A DNA stretch of 11,426 bases from an uncultured Arthrobacter sp. (GTDB lineage: Bacteria > Actinomycetota > Actinomycetes > Actinomycetales > Micrococcaceae): positions 1-11,426 of the forward strand of contig CALMVY010000329.1 of NCBI GenBank assembly GCA_937873245.1, given 5' to 3'. Below the pieces are notes generated by a model. The model was not told the DNA's origin and did no database searches. It was given only the letters and a program-made list of their open reading frames with translations. The position numbers were made by a program, and so were the translations under genes. Shown here piece by piece: positions 1 through 6,133 of this stretch (position 1 is its first letter; every line of letters begins with the position of its first letter).

Positions 1-200
1 ATGACGGCGGCAGCACCGGCTACATGGGGGCGGCCCCGCCCAAAGGCCACGGCCCGCACCGGTACATCGTCACGGTCCACGCCCTCGACGTCGCGCACTC
101 CGGGCTCGACGCCGGAGCCCACCCCGCGAAGCTCGAAGCAAAGCTCGCCCCGCACACCCTGGCCCGGGCGAGCCTGACCGGGATCTACGAACGCCACTAG
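1..200 (+). CDS. YbhB/YbcL family (PEBP-like) protein, 3' end only
   Basis: The window opens inside a gene; the visible frame starts at base 3 and gives 65 residues up to a TAG stop at 198-200. The fragment carries the family signature near residues 16-21 (GHGPHRY), part of the anion-binding pocket of phosphatidylethanolamine-binding proteins, followed by the expected beta-strand (IVTVHALDV) and a C-terminal helix ending in LTGIYERH, as in bacterial YbhB/YbcL proteins. These are small cytosolic proteins with no firmly assigned reaction, often called Raf kinase inhibitor-like by homology. The 5' part lies outside the window, so length and start cannot be judged. The next gene begins 113 bases downstream with its own promoter, so an operon is not indicated. 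Confidence 0.85.
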   Translation, partial: DGGSTGYMGAAPPKGHGPHRYIVTVHALDVAHSGLDAGAHPAKLEAKLAPHTLARASLTGIYERH

Positions 201-301
201 GCGCCCGCCGGCGGCCGCCGTCGCCGGTTCGACGGTTCCGTGCGCACTCGACGCTACGGTACGTCGATCGGGCGGGAACTCATCGAAATGGCCCCCCGTC
301 G

Positions 302-307
302 TAGACT
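302..307 (+). promoter_or_regulatory. -10 box placed for a leaderless transcript of the HAD gene
   Basis: TAGACT lies exactly six bases before the ATG at 314. If this is the -10 hexamer (-12 to -7), transcription would start on the A of the start codon. No Shine-Dalgarno sequence is visible before the ATG, which agrees with a leaderless mRNA, a common actinobacterial arrangement. No convincing -35 box is seen. Confidence 0.55.
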
Positions 308-313
308 GGCTGT

Positions 314-1132
314 ATGCGGCTGGTAGCGAGTGACATTGACGGAACGATCCTCGGACACGACGGAAAAATCAGTGACCGGACCGTCCGCGCGTTCCACGCC
401 TGCCGGGAGGCCGGCGTCGAGCTGGTCTTCGTCACGGGACGCCCGCCACGCTGGCTCCACCCGCTGCAGGACCGGCTGGGCCACACCGGAACGGTCATCT
501 GCTCCAACGGCGCCGTCGTCTGGGACCTTGAAGCGGACCGCCTTGTGTCAGCCCGCGGCCTGCAGCTCGACGCCGTCTTCGAGGCGCGCCGCATCATCCA
601 GCGGCTGCGCCCCTCCGCCGTCTTCGCCGCCGAGACCCTGACCGGCTTCCACCTGGAACCGGGGTTCCTCAACTCCGGCAGCAGCGCATTGCTGGCCGAG
701 GTCACCCCTGCGCCGCTGCACAGCACCCTTACGGCCGAAGACACCGTAGTGAAGTTCATGGCCATCGTCCGGGAGGGCACCGCCGACGAGTTCCTGGCTG
801 AGGTGACCCCCGCCGTCGCCCACCTGGCCGCCGCGACGCATTCGGCGCCGAACATGGCCCTGCTGGAGCTGTCCTTGCCCGGGGTGAACAAGGCCGTCAC
901 CCTCGCCGAATATGCGGCCTCCCTTGGCGTGGATTCCGCCGACGTCGTGGCCTTCGGGGACATGCCCAACGACATCGAGATGCTGCGCTGGGCCGGCGAC
1001 GGCTACGCGATGGCCAGCGGCCACCCGGAAGCCATCCTCGCCGCCGGGCAGCAGGCGCCGCACTTCGACGACGACGGCGTCGCCCAGATCCTCGAGGCCA
1101 AGCTGGACGCCCTGGGCGTCCGGCTGCGCTGA
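314..1132 (+). CDS. Cof-type HAD-IIB family hydrolase (sugar-phosphate/nucleotide phosphatase)
   Basis: Protein of 272 residues, the usual length for Cof/YidA-type phosphatases of the haloacid dehalogenase superfamily, which remove phosphate from small metabolites in the cytosol through a phospho-aspartate intermediate. All four HAD motifs are visible: motif I DIDGT (nucleophile Asp7, acid/base Asp9), motif II TGR at 41-43, motif III Lys193 in LPGVNKAV, and motif IV GDMPND at 215-220 (Mg-binding Asp216 and Asp220). The stretch between about 85 and 185 is the type IIB cap that determines substrate. Substrate cannot be read from sequence; hexose phosphates, FMN and pyridoxal phosphate are all known in the family. 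The start is supported by the -10 box six bases upstream. The gene appears monocistronic. Confidence 0.92.
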   Translation: MRLVASDIDGTILGHDGKISDRTVRAFHACREAGVELVFVTGRPPRWLHPLQDRLGHTGTVICSNGAVVWDLEADRLVSARGLQLDAVFEARRIIQRLRPSAVFAAETLTGFHLEPGFLNSGSSALLAEVTPAPLHSTLTAEDTVVKFMAIVREGTADEFLAEVTPAVAHLAAATHSAPNMALLELSLPGVNKAVTLAEYAASLGVDSADVVAFGDMPNDIEMLRWAGDGYAMASGHPEAILAAGQQAPHFDDDGVAQILEAKLDALGVRLR

Positions 1133-1164
1133 CCGGCAGACACCAGACTCCCAGCTTCCGGTCA
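1130..1164 (+). terminator. Possible weak terminator hairpin after the HAD gene
   Basis: TGACCGG (1130-1136, overlapping the stop codon) can pair perfectly with CCGGTCA (1158-1164), leaving a 21-base loop. There is no run of T after it. The long loop makes this weak. Confidence 0.3.
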
Positions 1165-1186
1165 ACTGGCGTTCACCTAGGCGTCC

Positions 1187-1192
1187 TACGCT
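1187..1192 (+). promoter_or_regulatory. Candidate -10 box for the 82-residue gene
   Basis: TACGCT (form TAnnnT) lies about 40 bases before the ATG at 1233, in the spacer after the HAD gene. It would place a transcript start near 1199 and leave room for the GGTGGGA ribosome-binding site at 1222-1228. No clear -35 is visible. Confidence 0.35.
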
Positions 1193-1232
1193 GAAATCTC
1201 ACGACGGAACAGCTGACTGACGGTGGGACATC

Positions 1233-1481
1233 ATGGCCAGGTACCGCACAAAGAACATGGACGACACGCCCCTGCGCCCGGCGGCCCCGGACGCGCACTG
1301 GAAGAGCCTGCAGCGAGGCGACCGGGTCAGCGTCCGGCTGGCGCCCGGCTACGAGGCCGCAGGCCGGGTGGATGCCGTCACGGCGGACCACACCGCCGTC
1401 TGGGTGGACCTCGACGGCGGCCGGGGCCGAACCCTGCTGCACTGCAGCGACGGCGTAGAGATTTTCCCGCACACCACCTGA
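1233..1481 (+). CDS. Small conserved-looking hypothetical protein (82 aa, possible SH3-like fold)
   Basis: I do not recognise this family. The ATG is preceded by GGTGGGA at 1222-1228, a usable ribosome-binding site four bases away. The protein is soluble, with no signal peptide or membrane segment. From about residue 25 the pattern is WKSLQRGDRVSVRL, then AGRVDAVTADHTAVWVDLDGG, then RTLLHCSDGVEIFP. These are short alternating beta-strands built around a 'GDRV' turn, much like KOW/SH3-type small barrels that bind RNA, DNA or protein; this is a fold guess only. Two Trp and one Cys-His pair (LLHCSDG) are present. It stands alone between two enzymes on the same strand, with a hairpin terminator just after it. 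G/C at third positions is as in neighbours, supporting real coding. Confidence 0.7.
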   Translation: MARYRTKNMDDTPLRPAAPDAHWKSLQRGDRVSVRLAPGYEAAGRVDAVTADHTAVWVDLDGGRGRTLLHCSDGVEIFPHTT

Positions 1482-1509
1482 GCCAGCCCCCCGGACGGAC
1501 GGCGCGCAG

Positions 1510-1550
1510 CTCGCCGGCCGGGCTGTGCGGCACAGCCCCCAGGCCGGGAG
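1510..1550 (+). terminator. Hairpin terminator after the 82-residue gene
   Basis: The core is GGGCTGTG (1520-1527), loop CGG, CACAGCCC (1531-1538), a perfect 8-bp stem. It is extended by CCGGCC (1514-1519) with GGCCGG (1542-1547) and then CTC (1510-1512) with GAG (1548-1550), with small bulges. It starts 28 bases after the stop codon. There is no T-run, as is common for high-GC actinobacteria. Confidence 0.6.
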
Positions 1551-1578
1551 CGCGGGCGCCCGCCGTGCAGGGCTCCGA

Positions 1579-1584
1579 TAGGCT
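1579..1584 (+). promoter_or_regulatory. -10 box placed for a leaderless transcript of the phosphodiesterase gene
   Basis: TAGGCT ends six bases before the GTG at 1591, the same spacing as the TAGACT box at the HAD gene. Transcription would begin on the G of the start codon. An AGGA at 1587-1590 directly abuts the GTG and is too close to work as a ribosome-binding site. Confidence 0.55.
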
Positions 1585-1590
1585 TCAGGA

Positions 1591-2403
1591 GTGAGCACCC
1601 CGCACCCGTTTTTTGCCTCCGGCCCTGCCGCCGGTGACGGCCCGGATCTTCCCGTGGCCATGGCCCACCGCGGCTTCTCCCGGGACGGAATGGAGAATTC
1701 CATGGCGGCGTTCCGCGCCGCCGTCGAACTGGGGTTCCGCCATCTGGAGACGGACGTGCACACCACGGCCGACGGCGTTCTGCTGCTGTTCCACGACGAC
1801 ACCCTGGACCGGATCACCGATGGCCGCGGCCGGATCTCGGAGCTCCCGGCGGAGGCCGTCGCCCGGGCAAGGATCGGGGGCGCGGAGCCGATTCCGCTGT
1901 TCGAGGAACTCGCTGCGGCCTTCCCTGACGTCCGGCTCAACCTCGACGTCAAGGACTGGAACTCGGTGGACACCCTGGCCGCGGCGATCGAACGGTTCGG
2001 CCTGCACGACAGGGTGCTGATTGCCAGCTTCTCCGACCGCCGCCGCCGGGCCGTGCAGAAGCAGCTGAGCCGCCCCGCCGCGGGCTCGGCCGGAATCGTG
2101 GCCAACGCCCTTTTCGTCCTGCTCGGACCGGTGCTTCCCGCGCCGCTGCTTCGCCTCACGGCCGGTCGTGCGCTGCGCGGCGTCCAGGCGCTGCAGGTCC
2201 CGGTCAAGTACGGTGCGGTGACCGTGGTGACCCCCGGTTTCGTCCGGCGTGCGCACCGGCACGGACTGCAGGTGCACGTCTGGACGGTCAACGATCCTGC
2301 GGAAATGCGCCGGCTGCTGGACCTCGGGGTGGATGGGATCGTCACCGACCGCGCGGACCTGCTCAAGGAAGTCCTGCAGGAACGCGGCGGCTGGAGCGGC
2401 TGA
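1591..2403 (+). CDS. Glycerophosphodiester phosphodiesterase, cytosolic type
   Basis: Cleaves glycerophosphodiesters (deacylated phospholipids) to glycerol 3-phosphate and an alcohol. The 270-residue GTG-started protein has the GDPD TIM barrel: AHRGF (catalytic His26, Arg27), MENS (Glu35), LETDVHTTADG (metal ligands Glu53 and Asp55, plus His57), LLFHDD (second catalytic His68), LNLDVKD around 117-122, and the closing VHVWTVNDPAEM plus LGVDGIVTDRADLL near 228-257. No signal peptide is present, so it should act in the cytosol like UgpQ rather than the periplasmic GlpQ. An insert around 165-200 (hydrophobic FVLLGPVLPAPLLRL) is typical of actinobacterial members. The start is favoured by the -10 box six bases upstream. 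It is convergent with nnrD, with only 16 bases between the two stop codons. Confidence 0.93.
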   Translation: MSTPHPFFASGPAAGDGPDLPVAMAHRGFSRDGMENSMAAFRAAVELGFRHLETDVHTTADGVLLLFHDDTLDRITDGRGRISELPAEAVARARIGGAEPIPLFEELAAAFPDVRLNLDVKDWNSVDTLAAAIERFGLHDRVLIASFSDRRRRAVQKQLSRPAAGSAGIVANALFVLLGPVLPAPLLRLTAGRALRGVQALQVPVKYGAVTVVTPGFVRRAHRHGLQVHVWTVNDPAEMRRLLDLGVDGIVTDRADLLKEVLQERGGWSG

Positions 2404-2419
2404 ACCCGCTAGGGGCCGG

Positions 2420-3355
2420 TCAGGAACCGAGCTCCATCATCAGCGGCGGCAGTTCCTCCGTGAGTTCGCGGGCGAGGTAGCCCAGGCTGCCCAGCCGGCT
2501 CGCGAGCCGGTCGCCGGCGCTGGCGTGCAGGTGGGTGCCCCAGCAGGTGGCCTGCGCGTCCGTTGTTCCCCGCGCCCGCAGCCCGGCGATCGTCCCGGAC
2601 AGCACATCGCCGGACCCCGACGTGCCCAGGCCGCTGTGTCCGGTGGTGATTTCCCAGAGCGAGGCCCCGCTCCTGCCGGCTTCACCGCCCGGCCCCGCGA
2701 TCACCCCCTGGCAGCTCACCACGGCGCCGTATTTCTCCGCGAGCTCCGGGACGTCGCGGGCCAGCTCGCCGGCGTCGTGGCCCAGCAGGATGCCGGCCTC
2801 GGTGACATTCGGCGTCAGGATCAGCCGGCCCGCCCACGGGCCCAGCTCCCCGGCCATCTCCGGCAGGCTGCCCAGCGCAAAGGCATCGAGGATGATGGCC
2901 GGCGGCGTGTTCCCCGCCGGCAGTTTGAGGAGCCCGCGGAGCAACGCGGTGGCCTCGTCCTTGTCGTCGAGGCCCGGCCCCACCAGGACGGCGTCCGCCG
3001 ACTCGACAGCGGACGCGACGACGTCGGCCGCCGCAGCCCCCTTGACCGATCCCGACGCGGTTTCCGGCAGCGCGAGGACACCGGCCTCCGGCAACGCGAC
3101 CGCCAGGTGCACGGCCGTTGATTCCGCCACGGCCAAGGTGAGCCGTCCGGCGCCGGAGCGCAGCGCGGCCACCCCGGCCAGCAGCGCGGCGCCCGGCGTC
3201 ATCCGCGCCCCGCCGATCACCAGCACCGAGCCGCGGTCGTCCTTACCGGAGCCGCCGCCGGGCAGCGGCCAGTCCCGCAAGAGGGTGGGTGTGACGGGCT
3301 CAGGGCGGACCGGCTCCCGCCCCGACCCGGGGTCTGCCTTACCGCGGGTGGACAT
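2420..3355 (-). CDS. nnrD: ADP-dependent NAD(P)H-hydrate dehydratase
   Basis: Metabolite-repair enzyme that dehydrates damaged S-NADHX/NADPHX back to NAD(P)H using ADP. The ribokinase-like fold is shown by VLVIGGARMTPGAALLAGVAALRSGAG (about 45-70), VLVGPGL (123-129), TPNVTEAG (181-188) and the nucleotide/catalytic motif GTSGSGDVLSG (244-254) with Asp250 as likely catalytic base. At 311 residues it is a stand-alone dehydratase, without the N-terminal epimerase domain found in fused enzymes. I chose the ATG at 3355 because GGAG lies six bases upstream; an in-frame ATG at 3370 would add five residues but its nearest GGAG is about 15 bases away. With either start the gene overlaps the 3' end of the histidine phosphatase (17 or 32 bases), so the two are probably co-transcribed and translationally coupled. 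Confidence 0.92.
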   Translation of the reverse strand: MSTRGKADPGSGREPVRPEPVTPTLLRDWPLPGGGSGKDDRGSVLVIGGARMTPGAALLAGVAALRSGAGRLTLAVAESTAVHLAVALPEAGVLALPETASGSVKGAAAADVVASAVESADAVLVGPGLDDKDEATALLRGLLKLPAGNTPPAIILDAFALGSLPEMAGELGPWAGRLILTPNVTEAGILLGHDAGELARDVPELAEKYGAVVSCQGVIAGPGGEAGRSGASLWEITTGHSGLGTSGSGDVLSGTIAGLRARGTTDAQATCWGTHLHASAGDRLASRLGSLGYLARELTEELPPLMMELGS

Positions 3356-4118
3356 TGGCATCTCCGGCATGTTCGGTCACAGGAACTCCTTCGCTCATCA
3401 GGTGGTCCGCCAGGTTGAAGCCTTCCAGCTGCCAGGGTCCGGTACCGCCCGGCCGGACGAAACGGCTCACGGAGGCATTGAGGATCGCGGTCGCGGCGGC
3501 GATGTCCAGCAGTTCGCGCTCCGTCAGCCCCTCCAGGATGTAGCGGATCAGCAGGATGACGGCATCGTGGCAGACCAGCAGCACCCGCTGGCCGGGATAC
3601 AGGCGGTCCAGGTCGGCAATCAGGGAGCGCAGCCGCAGCACGACGTCGGCCCACGATTCGCCGCCGGGCGGGCGGTAGTAGAACTTGCCCAGCCAGCGCC
3701 GCCGCTCCGCTTCCTGGGGGAGCCTGGCCTCCACCCCGGCGGAGGTGAGCATGTCCAGGATCCCGAGCTCACGGTCGCGCAGCCTCTCATCCAGCAGGAC
3801 GTCCGTCTTCCAGCCCCCGGTGTGGACGGCCAGTTCCGCCGTCTGCCGCGCACGGAGGTACGGGGAGGACCACACGGCGGCACGCTGGTCCTCCGGGAAC
3901 CCGGCAAGCAGGCGGCCCAAGGCCAGCGCCTGCTCGCGCCCGGTTGCGGACAGCTCGACGTCGGCGTCACGCGCCGGAACATTGATCACGTGCGCCCCGG
4001 ACTGGTGCGCCAGTGTGGCGGCGACGTTGCCCTGGCTCTCGCCGTGCCGGACGAGCAGCAGCTCGGCCATGCCTAACGGGCCGGGCATGCCCTGGCGCGT
4101 CATTCCGTTGTCATTCAC
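3339..4118 (-). CDS. Histidine phosphatase family protein (phosphoglycerate mutase-like)
   Basis: A 259-residue cytosolic phosphatase of the RHG superfamily. The catalytic core is visible: LLVRHGESQGN (phosphorylated His25, with Arg24), SSPYLRARQTA (Arg89), RELG (acid Glu117) and VCHDAVILL (second His184). The length and the C-terminal extension after residue 215 exceed the simplest cobC/PhoE forms. The substrate is not predictable; phosphomonoesters are likely, and mutase activity is unlikely without the longer dPGM insertions. The GTG start at 4118 is supported by AGGGGG about five to six bases upstream; a shorter form from Met17 (MAELLLVRHG) is possible. A TAACGT box at 4158-4163 on this strand could be the -10. 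It is the first gene of a two-gene unit with nnrD. Confidence 0.88.
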   Translation of the reverse strand: MNDNGMTRQGMPGPLGMAELLLVRHGESQGNVAATLAHQSGAHVINVPARDADVELSATGREQALALGRLLAGFPEDQRAAVWSSPYLRARQTAELAVHTGGWKTDVLLDERLRDRELGILDMLTSAGVEARLPQEAERRRWLGKFYYRPPGGESWADVVLRLRSLIADLDRLYPGQRVLLVCHDAVILLIRYILEGLTERELLDIAAATAILNASVSRFVRPGGTGPWQLEGFNLADHLMSEGVPVTEHAGDANVHPR

Positions 4119-4157
4119 CGTTGCCCCCTGGAGCCGGATCGTCTCTGTGTGGCTGCC

Positions 4158-4187
4158 ACGTTACTCCCGGCGCCCCCGGCCTGTCGC
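4158..4187 (-). promoter_or_regulatory. Candidate promoter of the phosphatase-nnrD unit
   Basis: On the minus strand TAACGT (4163-4158) fits a TAnnnT -10 box; 18 bases upstream GCGACA (4187-4182) matches TTGACA at four of six places. The predicted start is near 4151, giving a leader of about 33 bases that holds the AGGGGG ribosome-binding site. The -35 falls within the first unit of the 13-base tandem repeat, and every unit carries the same GCGACA. Confidence 0.4.
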
Positions 4188-4215
4188 ACCGGCCTGTCGC
4201 ACTGGCCTGTCGCGG
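4177..4215. repeat. Three tandem copies of a 13-base unit
   Basis: CGGCCTGTCGCAC occurs twice exactly (4177-4189, 4190-4202), then a third copy with changes at the first and last two bases (TGGCCTGTCGCGG, 4203-4215). The array sits in the 165-base divergent gap between the phosphatase and glycerate kinase. It is directly followed by two copies of GGCTGCCCC (4214-4222, 4223-4231). Confidence 0.9.
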
Positions 4216-4249
4216 CTGCCCCGGCTGCCCCGGCGTCGGGCCCGGTGCC

Positions 4250-4283
4250 GGGACTGGCAGCATGGGACTGGCAAGATGGGACC
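4250..4283. repeat. 14-base tandem repeat abutting the glycerate kinase start codon
   Basis: GGGACTGGCAGCAT (4250-4263) is followed by GGGACTGGCAAGAT (4264-4277) and a partial third unit GGGACC (4278-4283) that touches the ATG at 4284. The end of the second unit, CAAGAT, is the presumed -10 box. The small hairpin CCCGG-TG-CCGGG (4241-4252) overlaps the left edge. Confidence 0.9.
4272..4277 (+). promoter_or_regulatory. -10-like box placed for a leaderless glycerate kinase transcript
   Basis: CAAGAT keeps the conserved A at position 2 and T at position 6 of the -10 hexamer and ends six bases before the ATG at 4284, exactly as at 314 and 1591. No good ribosome-binding site is present. It is weaker than those two boxes because the first base is C. 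Confidence 0.4.
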
Positions 4284-5408
4284 ATGCGCATTCTGATCGC
4301 CCCGGACAAGTTCAAGGGCTCCCTGACCGCCGCCGAAGCCGCCGCCGCCATCGCCGAAGGCGCCTTGCGCGTCTATCCCGACGCCGAGGCCATCCAGTTT
4401 CCGGTGGCCGACGGCGGCGAAGGAACCCTTGAAGCGGCCGTCGCCGCAGGGTACGAGGAGCGGCTGAACGCGGTGGTGGGCCCGATCCTGGCGCCGGTGG
4501 GCGCCGCCTGGGCGATCCGGAAGGACGCCTTCGGCGGGGCCACCGCAGTAATCGAGACGGCGCAGGCCTCCGGGCTGGCGCACATGGAACCCACCCCGGC
4601 GAACGCCCTCCGCGCGCACAGCTACGGCTGCGGCCAGCTGATCGCCGCCGCCCTCGACGCCGGCGCGACGGAGATCGTGCTGGGCCTGGGCGGCTCGGCC
4701 ATGAGCGACGGCGGCAGCGGCGCCCTGCGCGCACTGGGCCTCAAACCGCTCGACGCCGGAGGCAACGTGGTGCCGCTCGGCGGCGGTTCGCTCGCTGATG
4801 TGGCGCGGCTCGATGTCAGCGGCCTCGATCCGCGGCTGGGCTCGGTCAGGTTCCGGATCGCGGTCGACGTGCAGAATCCCCTCTATGGTAGCGACGGCGC
4901 AGCCCACGTCTTCGGCCCGCAGAAAGGCGCCGACGAGGACGCCGTGGAACTGCTCGACGCCGGACTCCGCAACTGGGCCTCGGTGCTGCGCGAATCCACC
5001 GGCCGGGACGTCAACGTCCCCGGGGCCGGGGCGGCCGGCGGCTTCCCGGCGTCGTTCCTGGCCTTCGGCGACGCCGCGCTGGAAAGCGGCTTCGAGCTGG
5101 TGGCCGGACTCACCGGGCTGGCTGGCAAACTCGCGACGGCGGATCTTGTGATCACCGGCGAGGGCTCGCTGGATTCTCAGTCGCTGACCGGCAAGGCGCC
5201 GATTGCGCTCGCCGATGCCGCGCAGGGCCTGGGCATCCCGGTAATAGTGGTCGCCGGACGGATCCTGGTCACGCCGGAGGACCTCGCCAAGCACGGTGTG
5301 GTGGCCGCGGCGCAGCTGCTGGACGTGGCCGGAAGCCCGGACGACGCCGTCGCCAACGCCGCGAAGTACCTCGCCTGGGCCACCAGCCAGGTGCTCGAGG
5401 GCGCTTGA
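4284..5408 (+). CDS. glxK: Glycerate 2-kinase (GlxK/GarK family)
   Basis: Phosphorylates D-glycerate with ATP to 2-phosphoglycerate, feeding glyoxylate, serine or sugar-acid breakdown into lower glycolysis. The 374-residue length is standard. Family landmarks: MRILIAPDKFKGSLTA at the N-terminus, PVADGGEGT (40-48), LGLGGSAMSDGGSGALRALG (133-152), VDVQNPLYGSDGAAHVFGPQKGA (194-216), and ITGEGSLDSQSLTGKAP (290-306). The frame is open for another 45 codons upstream, but that part is low-complexity repeat translation, and family alignment plus the -10 box at 4272-4277 fix the start at 4284. It is divergent from the histidine phosphatase and convergent with the DUF6766 gene. The symbol is by family similarity only; which pathway supplies glycerate here is not shown. 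Confidence 0.95.
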   Translation: MRILIAPDKFKGSLTAAEAAAAIAEGALRVYPDAEAIQFPVADGGEGTLEAAVAAGYEERLNAVVGPILAPVGAAWAIRKDAFGGATAVIETAQASGLAHMEPTPANALRAHSYGCGQLIAAALDAGATEIVLGLGGSAMSDGGSGALRALGLKPLDAGGNVVPLGGGSLADVARLDVSGLDPRLGSVRFRIAVDVQNPLYGSDGAAHVFGPQKGADEDAVELLDAGLRNWASVLRESTGRDVNVPGAGAAGGFPASFLAFGDAALESGFELVAGLTGLAGKLATADLVITGEGSLDSQSLTGKAPIALADAAQGLGIPVIVVAGRILVTPEDLAKHGVVAAAQLLDVAGSPDDAVANAAKYLAWATSQVLEGA

Positions 5409-5415
5409 GCGCTCA

Positions 5416-5436
5416 GGCGCCAGTCTCTTAGGCGCC
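5416..5436. terminator. Possible shared terminator between glycerate kinase and the DUF6766 gene
   Basis: GGCGCC at 5416-5421 and again at 5431-5436 are each self-complementary and can pair with each other across a nine-base loop that contains the stop codon of the minus-strand gene (5428-5430). The two copies also belong to a short direct repeat, GGCGCCAGTCTC and GGCGCCCGTCTC. The gap between the convergent genes is only 19 bases. Confidence 0.35.
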
Positions 5437-6132
5437 CGTCTCATAGTGCGGCTCCGCGACAGGTTTGGATTCGGGGGAGCCACGCTCGCGGAGGTACACC
5501 GAGGCGCCCACCAGCACCGCGACGGCCAGGAACTCACTTTGCCAGTTCTGGAAGGACTCAAACCAGAATCGGCTCGTCGCCAGGTACTCCAGGACCGTCA
5601 CGGGAGCCTCGCCGTGGCTCTGCTGCTCGGAACTGTACTCCTCCGCACCGCCGACGGCGTGGAGGGTAAAGGACGCCAGGAACAGCAGCAGGAACATGAT
5701 CGACAGTGAATGCTCGTAGAGCTTGAGCACCCACCCGCCCCGCCGCACGGGCCACGGGGTGGCTGCTTTCAGGGCCGCGTCCCGGGGATCCTCGTCCTGC
5801 GGGGCATCCCGGCCCACCGGCTTCGACTCCGAGGATCCTTTCTGGAACAGGAACACGGTCAGGATGACGTACATGCCCATCTGCAGGAACTCGGACTCCC
5901 AGTTCTCAAACGTCGCCTCGAGGAACGCCCCGGTGCCGAGATATCCCAGCACCGTCACGGCCGGTTCCCCATGGGCCAGCTGGTCCTCGCTGTACTCCGC
6001 GGCTCCGCTGACCACCATGCCGCCGAAGAACATGAGGAACAGGCCGATGTTGGCCAGCAGCAGTCCGTGGTCCTTGACCCAACTGCTCGCGGTCCTTCCG
6101 GGCACTGTGCCTTGTCGGCTTGAGCTGGCCAT
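5428..6132 (-). CDS. DUF6766 family membrane protein with an internal duplication
   Basis: Function unknown. The 234-residue protein is two copies of one module of about 90 residues: roughly 17-107 and 133-226. Each begins with a membrane segment (about 24-43 and 143-160), then a short acidic loop with AEYSEDQLAHGEPAVTVLGYL or the matching EEYSSEQQSHGEAPVTVLEYL, an aromatic 'FENWESEFL/FQNWQSEFL' stretch, a second membrane segment (about 84-97 and 200-214), and an 'S(S/P)ESKPV' end. Four membrane passes are likely. The start is the ATG at 6132, with AAGGGG about seven bases upstream; an open extension to 6336 is only the shadow of the upstream gene. One base separates it from the stop of the DUF6328 gene, so the pair should be co-transcribed and coupled. 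Confidence 0.85.
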   Translation of the reverse strand: MASSSRQGTVPGRTASSWVKDHGLLLANIGLFLMFFGGMVVSGAAEYSEDQLAHGEPAVTVLGYLGTGAFLEATFENWESEFLQMGMYVILTVFLFQKGSSESKPVGRDAPQDEDPRDAALKAATPWPVRRGGWVLKLYEHSLSIMFLLLFLASFTLHAVGGAEEYSSEQQSHGEAPVTVLEYLATSRFWFESFQNWQSEFLAVAVLVGASVYLRERGSPESKPVAEPHYETGA

Positions 6133-6133
6133 G

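Noticed and set aside
209..220. Perfect palindrome CGGCGGCCGCCG after the PEBP-type gene
   Set aside because: No loop and a simple G/C composition expected by chance here; not convincing as a terminator or binding site.
1173..2366. Long open frame (397 codons) on the minus strand
   Set aside because: It lies antisense to the phosphodiesterase with its full set of catalytic motifs; its translation is Arg/Ser/Pro-rich filler typical of antisense frames in high-GC DNA.
2535..4076. Long open frame (513 codons) on the plus strand
   Set aside because: Antisense to both nnrD and the histidine phosphatase; low-complexity Ser/Pro/Ala/Gly translation with no domain.
4149..4283. N-terminal extension of glycerate kinase by 45 residues
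   Set aside because: The added residues translate the tandem repeats; family members begin at MRILIAPDKFKGS, and the -10 box lies inside the extension.
4161..5561. Long open frame (466 codons) on the minus strand
   Set aside because: Antisense to glycerate kinase; Arg/Gly/His-rich and without recognisable motifs.
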